A stretch of 6,831 nucleotides of DNA, from the NCBI GenBank assembly GCA_041618535.1, contig JBFKFP010000147.1:1-6831 (forward strand). Reading direction: 5' to 3'. This document shows, in pieces, positions 1 to 6,119 of this stretch. The number at the start of each line of letters is the position of its first letter. Within the stretch, counting starts at the first letter, position 1. A program made the translations under genes and the position numbers. The notes beneath the pieces were generated by a model, which ran no database searches, was not told where the DNA came from, and saw only the letters and a program-made list of their open reading frames with translations. The stretch comes from SHLJ01 sp041618535 (GTDB lineage Bacteria; Bacteroidota; Bacteroidia; Flavobacteriales; Flavobacteriaceae).

Positions 1-1
1 G

Positions 2-1213
2 GAAGTAAACAAAAAAGAAAAAAGTGTAGATGAATGTGAGACAGCTTTCGCCTACTCTGAAGATGCATGTTTCAATGACCTCGGATTCAAGCGATGGGGC
101 TGGAGAATAGGTCCTGTTGGTGATGGATTTAGCGGCAGTTATGACCTATATGCAGGTGCAGGCCAATGTAAGTTGATAAAAGGTGAACTGGTTGGAACGG
201 TTGAAATAAGTTATTCTGAAGGCAGTGTTACTGTCAATTATTCTACAGAGCCAGGAAAATGCCTGTTCGAGACCCATCTTTATGTTGGAAATGATGAACT
301 CCCTACCCTTTCAACTGGGAAACCAACAGTGGCTCCGGGACAATATGGTAATTCTCATGAATTTCCAGATGGTGCTGAAAGCGATTCCTACACCCTCGAC
401 GATGTATCAGGAGATATATATATCATAGCCCATGCGGTGGTTTGTGACTGTCCTGAGGTTTGTGAAACCGATGCAGGAACCTTAACTGCTGATGCTGGTT
501 CATTATGTCTTGAAGAAGGTACGGCAACAATTTCAGCTACTCCAAGCGGAGATGCAGTTGTGCCAGACGGTTATGAGGTACTTTACGTGCTTACTTCGGG
601 AGCTGGTTTAGTAATTCAGGATGTGAGTTCAGACCCGTCCTTTGTTGTTGATTCTGCCGGACTTTACACAATTCATACCCTGGTCTACGATCCTGCAACT
701 CTTGACCTTTCAATTGTTGAAATTGGAGTGACGACAGGAGTAGATGTATTCGGACTTCTCATTGATGGAGGAGGAGAGATTTGTGCTTCTCTTGACGTAA
801 CTGGTGCTCCGGTTAAAGTTGAGGATTGTCCTGAAGAATGTACAGCTTTTGCGGGAACTATTATCGGTAACCCGGCCACTAATTGCTTTATAGATGGGTC
901 AGCTACTTTCGAAGCCCTTCCGCAAGGCGATATTGTTGTGCCAGATGGATACCAGGTAATTTATGTTTTGACCGCAGGACCAGAACTTGTTATCGAAGAT
1001 GTGAATTCAGAACCTGTATTTACAGTAACAAGTCTAGGACAGTATATCATCCATACTCTGGTTTATGATCCTGCCACTCTCGACCTTTCAATTGTTGAGT
1101 TTGGCGTGACAACAGGATTTGATGTGTATGCACTTCTGATTGACGGCGGCGGAGAAATTTGTGCCTCGCTTGATGTTAAAGGAGCTTATATGTTAGCAAT
1201 TGAATGCGACTAA
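2..1213 (+). CDS. Secreted modular cysteine-rich repeat protein (5' end outside window)
   Basis: The reading frame is open from base 2 to the TAA at 1211-1213, giving 403 visible residues with the N-terminus missing. A TTG at 173 lies inside the frame and is not the real start. Visible residues 12-153 form a first module, containing FKRWGWRIGP, YAGAGQC, ETHLYVG, TVAPGQY and DIYIIAHAVVC. This pattern occurs in many exported Bacteroidetes proteins, so I recognise the style but not a named family. Residues 154-279 and 280-403 are two tandem copies of another module (see repeats). Linkers CDCPEVCE and EDCPEEC join the modules and cysteines recur at the boundaries. The acidic, Gly/Thr/Val-rich composition with few Lys/Arg fits an extracellular beta-sandwich protein, possibly adhesin-like; that role is inferred. 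No type IX secretion C-terminal sorting domain follows the last module: the protein ends in IECD directly before a terminator. A signal peptide, if any, is out of view. Confidence 0.8.
   Translation, partial: EVNKKEKSVDECETAFAYSEDACFNDLGFKRWGWRIGPVGDGFSGSYDLYAGAGQCKLIKGELVGTVEISYSEGSVTVNYSTEPGKCLFETHLYVGNDELPTLSTGKPTVAPGQYGNSHEFPDGAESDSYTLDDVSGDIYIIAHAVVCDCPEVCETDAGTLTADAGSLCLEEGTATISATPSGDAVVPDGYEVLYVLTSGAGLVIQDVSSDPSFVVDSAGLYTIHTLVYDPATLDLSIVEIGVTTGVDVFGLLIDGGGEICASLDVTGAPVKVEDCPEECTAFAGTIIGNPATNCFIDGSATFEALPQGDIVVPDGYQVIYVLTAGPELVIEDVNSEPVFTVTSLGQYIIHTLVYDPATLDLSIVEFGVTTGFDVYALLIDGGGEICASLDVKGAYMLAIECD
461..838 (+). repeat. Tandem protein module, copy 1 (126 codons)
   Basis: This copy runs from the Cys of CETDAG to the linker EDCPEE. 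It aligns without gaps to copy 2 at an offset of 378 bases. Over the first 116 codons (461-808) I count 77 identical residues, about 66 percent. Identity is uneven: about 37 of 71 positions in the first part, then 38 of 42 from HTLVYD through CASLDV. Shared landmarks are VVPDGY, YVLT, LVI, HTLVYDPATLDLSIVE, GVTTG and LLIDGGGEICASLDV. Confidence 0.9.
839..1210 (+). repeat. Tandem protein module, copy 2 (124 codons)
   Basis: This copy runs from the Cys of CTAFAG to the C-terminal Asp before the stop. It is collinear with copy 1 and ends at the cysteine matching that of copy 1's EDC linker, so the protein stops at a module boundary. In the highly conserved half (1052-1177) 18 of the 38 identical residues use a different codon from copy 1. 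The copies are therefore old and are conserved at protein level. Confidence 0.9.
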
Positions 1214-1230
1214 TTCACACAAATAAATTT

Positions 1231-1259
1231 AAAAAGGCCTGCTTGATGCGGGCCTTTTT
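1231..1259. terminator. Bidirectional intrinsic terminator between convergent genes
   Basis: A 12-bp stem pairs 1231-1242 (AAAAAGGCCTGC) with 1248-1259 (GCGGGCCTTTTT), with one T·G wobble and a 5-nt loop, TTGAT. The core is GC-rich and the flanks are an A-tract and a T-tract, so either strand ends its stem in U residues. It lies 17 nt after the stop of the repeat-protein gene and 2 nt after the stop of the opposing minus-strand gene, so one hairpin plausibly ends both transcripts. Confidence 0.85.
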
Positions 1260-1261
1260 TA

Positions 1262-2401
1262 TTAGTTGTATTTCACTTTCCTGAGTATCCTGGCAGCTTC
1301 TTTATAGGAAGTCCAAACCTGGTGATTGTGTTTCCTCAAAAGAGGTTTGGCTTCCTGTAATTTATTCAACGCTTCCTCAAAACCATTGAAATGGCAGATC
1401 AGGTACGTGACCGGAAGATTCTGTAGATCCTGCTCCTCTGCTTCTCTCAATGCCATTCCCGTCTTCATTTTTTTTAGGATGGCATTATTCGTATTGAAGA
1501 TATGATGGAGAATCGGTTTATCATATTGCGGAGGATCGAATATAAGAGTAGAGTGGATATTGTAATTGGCATTATGATCGAAACTTATTGTGGTCTCTTC
1601 TAAAGTGAAATATCTGTCCCTGTTCTGGAGCCCCAGGTTTACATACTCTACAATCTTAAAATTGTCCTCTGTAAACTCTATGGAGACCTCGTCAAGCGCC
1701 GAGTAAAACAACCGTACCTGTTCATTGATCAATTCTATATCTACTCTTGAATAAAATACCTCAGCACCTACTACTTTTTTCTGTCCGGCCCAGCATACCA
1801 CGAAATACTCCTTGAATATTTCATACCTGGGGCTGAAAGCCTGCCTTTTATTCATAAAATCGAACACACCATCAAGAGTATGCTTTATATTATTCCTGGC
1901 ATGGCTTTCTATCGATTTGACTATCCTGGAGTTAACATCCTTGATCTCAATACCAAAGGCTTTCGGAACACTCATACTGCCCTCTCTTAAGAAGACCGAG
2001 CCACCATAATATTTCCAGATATTTCGTCTTAGAGCCGTAATTTCCGGAATTGATTTTGCCCTGATCGTCACCAGGCCAACAACTTTGTCATCTGGTAAAT
2101 GCGGAAACGGAATATTCTCATATTGGACTATCGGGGGATTCTGCAGATATGCATTTATCAGGTTCTGAATTTTACTGTCATCAAAAAAATCCACCCCTAA
2201 TATCTTATTGTCTTCATCCTCAACCCCGATTACGATATAGGAATTATTAAAGGGATTGCTATTGGACAAAGCGCAAATATGTTTCAGGAATTTTGCCTTG
2301 CCTTCTTTCTGGCTGATATCGATCTTCCTCTTTTTGTCATAAAAGCTGTTCTCGTCATTATGAGCGAGTAGATTTTTTATAAGCAGGCGTTTGTTGATCA
2401 T
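1262..2401 (-). CDS. AlbA_2/Schlafen-like putative DNA-binding protein, 379 aa
   Basis: Residues about 18-145 resemble the AlbA_2 (divergent AAA-4, Schlafen-like) domain. They contain EGKAKFLKHICALSNS followed by NNSYIVIGVEDEDNKILGV, matching the family plan of a helix ending in an A-x-x-N segment and then a beta strand with IGV(x)D…GV. A later YYGGSVFLREGSMS corresponds to the usual (Y/F)xxRxGSxT strand. Proteins with this domain are often annotated as ATP-binding or transcriptional regulators; nucleic-acid binding is the better-supported general role, and nothing here shows a Walker-type ATPase. The remaining ~230 residues are charged and alpha/beta in character, with no motif I recognise. 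There is no signal peptide or membrane segment, so it is cytoplasmic. ATG at 2399-2401 directly follows the TAA of the upstream dehydrogenase gene (TAAATG, zero gap), suggesting translational coupling. It is the last gene before the shared terminator. Cellular function is unknown. Confidence 0.8.
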   Translation of the reverse strand: MINKRLLIKNLLAHNDENSFYDKKRKIDISQKEGKAKFLKHICALSNSNPFNNSYIVIGVEDEDNKILGVDFFDDSKIQNLINAYLQNPPIVQYENIPFPHLPDDKVVGLVTIRAKSIPEITALRRNIWKYYGGSVFLREGSMSVPKAFGIEIKDVNSRIVKSIESHARNNIKHTLDGVFDFMNKRQAFSPRYEIFKEYFVVCWAGQKKVVGAEVFYSRVDIELINEQVRLFYSALDEVSIEFTEDNFKIVEYVNLGLQNRDRYFTLEETTISFDHNANYNIHSTLIFDPPQYDKPILHHIFNTNNAILKKMKTGMALREAEEQDLQNLPVTYLICHFNGFEEALNKLQEAKPLLRKHNHQVWTSYKEAARILRKVKYN

Positions 2402-3154
2402 TTAAAGGTCTTTTTTCACAGTAACGCTGTTAGCCTGGGCCGTGGGAAAAACAAGCAGATCCGCTATGTTGACATGGGCTGGCCGGGAGATGACAAAATA
2501 AATGATCTCGGCGATATCCTCAGCCTGAAGGGCTTTATATCCCTTGTAAACGGTGTCCGCGATGGGATCCCCTTTAAACCTGACCCTTGAGAATTCCGTT
2601 TCTACAAGACCGGGGTTGACGGCGGAAACACGGATATCAAAGGGATTGAGATCGATACGCATTCCTTCGGTAATGGCTAATACGGCATGTTTGCTGGCAC
2701 AATAAACATTTCCTTTCGGATAGACCTCTTTTCCCGCAGATGAACCTATATTGATGACATGGCCTTCACGCCTCTCTACCATTTGTGGGATGACTGCCCT
2801 GCTCACGTATAGCAATCCCTTTACATTGATATCCATCATATTATCCCAATCATCCAGGTTGCCTTCCTGGACAGGATCAAGCCCGTGAGCGTTCCCGGCA
2901 TTATTAATAAGGATGTGTATTTCTTTAAAGGCAGCAGGTAAGCTTCTGATAGCGGCGCGAACAGCGTTCTTATCCCTGACATCGAAGTTCAGACAATGTA
3001 CTTCAGATCTCGAGCTCAGATCTTCACTCAATGCATCGAGCCTTTCCTGTCGTCTTCCACAAAGGATTAATTTCATTCCGTGTTTGGCCAATTCATATGC
3101 CGTAGCAAGGCCAATTCCACTTGTAGCTCCGGTTATCAAGGCTGTTTTAGTCAT
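2402..3154 (-). CDS. SDR-family NADP-dependent oxidoreductase, YdfG-like, 250 aa
   Basis: This is a classical short-chain dehydrogenase/reductase of normal length. Visible motifs are the Rossmann glycine motif TGATSGIG (residues 8-15), NNAG (84-87), the structural Asn110, and the catalytic Ser138, Tyr151 and Lys155 (YCASK). PG at 181-182 precedes VETEFS. Arg34-Arg35 just after the second strand suggest preference for NADP(H) over NAD(H). The C-terminal stretch AEDIAEIIYFVISRPAHVNI resembles Escherichia coli YdfG, which oxidises 3-hydroxy acids such as L-allo-threonine and serine and reduces malonic semialdehyde. A 3-hydroxy-acid dehydrogenase role is therefore plausible, but the substrate cannot be fixed from sequence. 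The protein is soluble and cytoplasmic. ATG is at 3152-3154, with a weak AAAAGA purine run about 7 nt upstream. The gene lies 14 nt downstream of the aldo/keto reductase gene and abuts the AlbA_2 gene, so all three are probably cotranscribed. Confidence 0.93.
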   Translation of the reverse strand: MTKTALITGATSGIGLATAYELAKHGMKLILCGRRQERLDALSEDLSSRSEVHCLNFDVRDKNAVRAAIRSLPAAFKEIHILINNAGNAHGLDPVQEGNLDDWDNMMDINVKGLLYVSRAVIPQMVERREGHVINIGSSAGKEVYPKGNVYCASKHAVLAITEGMRIDLNPFDIRVSAVNPGLVETEFSRVRFKGDPIADTVYKGYKALQAEDIAEIIYFVISRPAHVNIADLLVFPTAQANSVTVKKDL

Positions 3155-3168
3155 TTTAAGTCTTTTGT

Positions 3169-4041
3169 TTAAGGTACTTTTTTACCCATGCTTGCAGTCC
3201 AAAGATTGAACCAGTCTTCCAATTCAAGGTCAATGCTCATCGCACGCTGTGCACGGCTTAACCGGTCGGGGTTCGTGGTTCCCACAACCGGATGAATACC
3301 TGAGGGATGCTTGAGAATCCAGGCCAGGGCCAGCTGATCTTCATTCGCATCGTACTTCTCCATCATAAATTCCATCACATGGTGAATCCTGGTAGTTTGA
3401 TCGTTTTCCTTTCTGAACAGGTCTCCCAGGGGTGACCAGGCCATTGGTGTCATGTTGCGCACCATCATTTGGTCTAAAGTACCATCGAGCATTGGACGGT
3501 AATGGGTGAGTGAAAATTCAACCTGATTTACCATGAGCGGTAATTCACTCCCGAGAAGTTCTATTTGTGAAGGGGTGAAATTGGAAACGCCAAAATCAAT
3601 GATCTTGCCTTCCTGACCGAGTTTAGCCACTGCCTCCAGTATTTCGTGGGGTTTCATAAGGGGTGATGGCCGGTGCAGGAGTAATAAATCCAAATGATCC
3701 GTTTTTAAGTTTTTAAGCGACGTCTCAACAGATTTTAATATATAATCCCGGGAATAATCATAATGTTTAACGGTATTCGATCTATTCTCACAAACATATT
3801 GAATACCACATTTGGAGATCAATTTGATGTTCTCCCTCGGAACACCGCTTGCCGCGAAGGCATTGCCAAAGTCGGCCTCTGTGCTATAAGCTCCGTAAAT
3901 ATCGGCATGGTCGAATGTATTGATCCCGATTTCCAGGCAATGGTTGATAAGAGAGATCATCTGGCCCCGGTCAAGCCCCCTGCCCCATTTCCCCCAGGTC
4001 ATAACCCCGGAGATGATTCGTGAATATTTTTGACTGGACAT
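3169..4041 (-). CDS. Aldo/keto reductase, YdhF-like, 290 aa
   Basis: This TIM-barrel NADPH-dependent carbonyl reductase has the catalytic tetrad in place. Counting from the ATG at 4039-4041, the residues are Asp44 and Tyr49 (FDHADIYG), Lys77 (ISKCG) and His123 (LLLHRP). Cofactor-binding elements GVSNF (151-155), NQVEFS (from 172), WSPLG (202-206) and VVGTTNPDR (252-260) are all present. The overall sequence resembles the YdhF-type oxidoreductases; members reduce aldehydes or ketones to alcohols, and the substrate here is unknown. I chose the ATG over an in-frame TTG ten codons upstream (4069-4071) because MSSQKYSRIISGVMTWG is a normal family N-terminus and the extra residues add no motif. No Shine-Dalgarno sequence is evident. 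It is the first gene of the minus-strand operon, reading away from the moxR gene. Confidence 0.93.
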   Translation of the reverse strand: MSSQKYSRIISGVMTWGKWGRGLDRGQMISLINHCLEIGINTFDHADIYGAYSTEADFGNAFAASGVPRENIKLISKCGIQYVCENRSNTVKHYDYSRDYILKSVETSLKNLKTDHLDLLLLHRPSPLMKPHEILEAVAKLGQEGKIIDFGVSNFTPSQIELLGSELPLMVNQVEFSLTHYRPMLDGTLDQMMVRNMTPMAWSPLGDLFRKENDQTTRIHHVMEFMMEKYDANEDQLALAWILKHPSGIHPVVGTTNPDRLSRAQRAMSIDLELEDWFNLWTASMGKKVP

Positions 4042-4198
4042 GAGAGGAATTTTACCGAGTAAAATAATCAAACAAAACCTTAAAAAGCCTGAAAAACACT
4101 GGTTTTTTTAACCAATTATTAACAGCGGGGCAACGAATATTTTAACAATTTGCGTGTTATTGTCAACCAACCTATATTCACGGCTTAAATAACAAAAA
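4042..4198. other. Divergent intergenic region, no coding capacity seen
   Basis: These 157 A/T-rich bases separate the leftward reductase operon from the rightward bat operon, so they should carry promoters for both. A short imperfect hairpin (AAAAAC 4092-4097 with GTTTTT 4102-4107, 4-nt loop) overlaps TGGTT/AACCA (4100-4104 and 4110-4114). Both are too weak to name as a terminator or operator. On the minus strand I see no clean match to the Bacteroidetes TTTG/TAnnTTTG promoter for the reductase gene. Confidence 0.5.
4149..4180 (+). promoter_or_regulatory. Candidate Bacteroidetes-type promoter for the moxR/bat operon
   Basis: TTTG at 4149-4152 is followed, after a 20-nt spacer, by TATATTCA at 4173-4180. 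The known Bacteroidetes sigma-ABfr consensus is TTTG, about 19-21 nt, then TAnnTTTG. The -33 element matches exactly; the -7 element keeps TAnnTT but lacks the final TG. Transcription would begin near 4187, leaving a leader of about a dozen A-rich bases before the ATG at 4199. This is inferred from spacing and partial match only. Confidence 0.35.
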
Positions 4199-5203
4199 AT
4201 GATAGAGGAACAACGTACATTGGATATTCAGCAAATAAATGAAAAAATTGAACGGGAAAGCTCTTTTGTGGATTTGCTGACCATGGAGATGAATAAAGTA
4301 ATTGTAGGCCAGAAGCATATGATTGAAAGGTTATTGATCGGGCTGCTGGGCCAGGGCCATATTCTGTTGGAAGGTGTTCCCGGCCTTGCCAAAACCCTGG
4401 CTATAACTTCCTTATCCCAGGCTATAGAAGCCAGTTTTAGCCGGATTCAATTTACCCCAGATCTTTTGCCGGCCGACGTAATAGGAACACTGATTTACAA
4501 CGTTAAACAAAACGATTTCTCAATAAAGAAGGGCCCCATATTTGCTAACTTCGTCCTGGCTGACGAAATCAACCGTGCACCCGCAAAAGTACAATCGGCT
4601 CTTTTAGAGGCCATGCAGGAAAAACAGGTGACAATAGGGGATGAAACCTTTATCCTGGATAGACCCTTCCTCGTTATGGCAACTCAAAACCCTGTAGAAC
4701 AAGAAGGAACTTATCCCTTACCGGAAGCACAGGTAGATCGTTTTATGCTGAAAACAGTTATCGATTACCCGAAAATGGATGAGGAACAACTCATTGTCCG
4801 TTCTAACCTGAAATCCGTTCGGCAAGAAATAAAACCGGTTGTATCCATAAAACAAATACTGCAGGCGCAGGAAGTTGTACGAGAGGTTTACATGGATGAA
4901 AAAATAGAAAAATATATTCTTGACATAGTATTCGCAACTCGTTATCCCGATCGCTACAAACTGGCAGGACTGCAACCCCTGATTTCGTTCGGGGCATCCC
5001 CACGGGGAAGTATCAACCTCGCTTTGGCAGCCAAGTGCTATGCATTTATAAAAAGAAGAGGATACGTTATTCCGGAAGATGTGAGAGCGGTGGTTCATGA
5101 TGTTCTGCGTCACAGAATAGGTATTACCTATGAAGCTGAGGCGGAGAATGTGACCTCCGAGGACATCATCAACAAGATCGTTAACGAGATTGAAGTCCCT
5201 TAG
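4199..5203 (+). CDS. MoxR-family AAA+ ATPase, 334 aa
   Basis: MoxR ATPases are ring-forming, chaperone-like motors that usually act on VWA-domain partners encoded next to them. The nucleotide-binding core is complete: Walker A GVPGLAKT (59-66), Walker B FVLADEIN (118-125) with Asp122/Glu123, sensor 1 ATQNP with Asn164, the candidate arginine finger Arg181 in EAQVDRF, and the sensor 2 region GASPRGS with Arg269. Length is normal for the family. The 30-odd residues before VIVGQKH are a polar helical extension. There is no membrane segment, so the protein is cytoplasmic. ATG at 4199 is preceded by an A-rich leader (AACAAAAA) without a Shine-Dalgarno sequence, as is common in this phylum. A DUF58 gene follows after 49 nt and then a BatD-like gene, so this is the first gene of a bat-type operon. 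In Bacteroides such genes were linked to aerotolerance, but that phenotype need not hold here. Confidence 0.95.
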   Translation: MIEEQRTLDIQQINEKIERESSFVDLLTMEMNKVIVGQKHMIERLLIGLLGQGHILLEGVPGLAKTLAITSLSQAIEASFSRIQFTPDLLPADVIGTLIYNVKQNDFSIKKGPIFANFVLADEINRAPAKVQSALLEAMQEKQVTIGDETFILDRPFLVMATQNPVEQEGTYPLPEAQVDRFMLKTVIDYPKMDEEQLIVRSNLKSVRQEIKPVVSIKQILQAQEVVREVYMDEKIEKYILDIVFATRYPDRYKLAGLQPLISFGASPRGSINLALAAKCYAFIKRRGYVIPEDVRAVVHDVLRHRIGITYEAEAENVTSEDIINKIVNEIEVP

Positions 5204-5224
5204 ATTTAAACAGGATTAAATCTA
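5201..5224 (+). other. Perfect 9-bp inverted repeat starting on the moxR stop codon
   Basis: TAGATTTAA (5201-5209) is exactly complementary to TTAAATCTA (5216-5224), around a 6-nt loop ACAGGA. A T·G wobble (5200/5225) could extend the stem to 10 bp. The left arm includes the TAG stop of the moxR gene, and the whole element sits in the 49-nt gap before the DUF58 gene. The stem is A/U-rich and no U-tract follows (GCGGATTGTCC comes next), so it is not a standard terminator. It could be an mRNA processing or stability element, a DNA-level operator, or chance. Confidence 0.5.
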
Positions 5225-5252
5225 GCGGATTGTCCTTCCCATCATTTTAATT

Positions 5253-6119
5253 ATGGATACTAAAGAACTGCTGAAACGCGTCAGAAAGATCGAGATTAAG
5301 ACCAGGCGTCTGTCCGATCATATTTTTGGAGGGGAATATCATTCTACCTTCAAGGGGCGCGGTATGACCTTTAGTGAGGTAAGGCAGTATCAGTTTGGAG
5401 ATGATGTCAGGACAATTGACTGGAATGTGACAGCCAGGTATAATGAACCTTTTGTAAAGGTTTTTGAAGAGGAACGGGAATTAACCATGATGCTGGTGGT
5501 TGATGTTTCTGGTTCCGAGTTATTCGGAACAACAAAGCGATTCAAAAAGGAGATAATTACTGAAATAGCTGCCACCCTCGCCTTTTCGGCTACACAGAAC
5601 AATGACAAGATCGGCCTTATACTCTTCACAGATAAAATCGAACTCTATATCCCACCAAAAAAGGGGAGATCTCATGTTTTACGTATCATCAGGGAGTTGA
5701 TAGAGTTTGAACCCGAAAGCAGCAGGACTGATCTATCGGAAGCCCTGAGGTTCTTATCAAATGTTCAGAAAAAGAAGTCGATCGTATTTATCCTTTCCGA
5801 TTTTCTAACTGGTGAATACAAGCACAATCTCAAGATCTCCTCTGGAAAGCATGATGTTACAGGAATCAGGATATATGACAGGCATGAGGCAGAATTGCCC
5901 AATCTCGGGATGGTCCAGATGGTCGATGAGGAATCGGGAGATTATCTGTTGGTTAACACCGCATCGAAGAAAGTCAGGCAGAATTACAGCCGCTATTACC
6001 GTGAACGAAAGGATTATTTCAAAGACAGTTTTACCAAATCAGGAGCCGGAATTATAGATTGCAGGGTGGATGAGAGCTATGTAAAAAAATTGTTGGGTTA
6101 CTTCAAAGCAAGAGCATGA
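5253..6119 (+). CDS. DUF58 / von Willebrand factor A-like protein, 288 aa
   Basis: The N-terminal third carries the DUF58 signature: GRGMTFSEVRQYQFGDDVR (residues 35-53), then TIDWNVTARYNEPFVKVFEEERE (54-76). A VWA-like Rossmann domain follows, with metal-ion-dependent adhesion site residues Asp84-x-Ser86-x-Ser88 (DVSGS), Thr159 and Asp183 (LSDF). All ligands appear intact, so metal binding is likely. There is no signal peptide or membrane helix, so the protein is cytoplasmic, perhaps associated with the membrane through partners. DUF58 proteins are almost always encoded beside moxR and are the presumed client or adaptor of the ATPase; no enzymatic activity is known for the family. ATG at 5253 lies 49 nt after the moxR stop, with no Shine-Dalgarno sequence (CATTTTAATT precedes it). 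The stop overlaps the next start as ATGA (6116-6119), indicating translational coupling with the BatD-like gene. Confidence 0.93.
   Translation: MDTKELLKRVRKIEIKTRRLSDHIFGGEYHSTFKGRGMTFSEVRQYQFGDDVRTIDWNVTARYNEPFVKVFEEERELTMMLVVDVSGSELFGTTKRFKKEIITEIAATLAFSATQNNDKIGLILFTDKIELYIPPKKGRSHVLRIIRELIEFEPESSRTDLSEALRFLSNVQKKKSIVFILSDFLTGEYKHNLKISSGKHDVTGIRIYDRHEAELPNLGMVQMVDEESGDYLLVNTASKKVRQNYSRYYRERKDYFKDSFTKSGAGIIDCRVDESYVKKLLGYFKARA

Noticed and set aside
685..879. Minus-strand ORF opposite the repeat module
   Set aside because: Low-complexity antisense shadow of a well-supported coding region; no motif or start context.
461..1210. Recent duplication or gene conversion of the tandem modules
   Set aside because: Nearly half of the identical residues in the most conserved part use different codons, which argues for old copies under protein-level selection.
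173..1213. A 346-codon gene starting at TTG 173
   Set aside because: The frame is open upstream to base 2, and that stretch encodes the first part of the same module (FKRWGWRIGP…YAGAGQC), so the TTG is an internal leucine codon of a gene that begins outside the window.
2913..3209. 98-codon plus-strand ORF across the SDR start and the 14-nt gap
   Set aside because: It is antisense to the conserved Rossmann region of the dehydrogenase and has no recognisable protein features.
4042..4071. TTG start for the aldo/keto reductase, ten codons upstream of the ATG
   Set aside because: The extra residues MIILLGKIPL match nothing in the family, and the ATG at 4039-4041 gives a typical AKR N-terminus.
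4092..4114. A/T-rich hairpin in the divergent intergenic region as a terminator
   Set aside because: The stem is only 6 bp with mostly A-T pairs, and both flanking genes start rather than end here, so termination is not expected.
4718..5113. 131-codon minus-strand ORF inside moxR
   Set aside because: Antisense to conserved AAA+ motifs (arginine finger and sensor 2), with an unnatural Cys/Phe/Tyr-rich composition.
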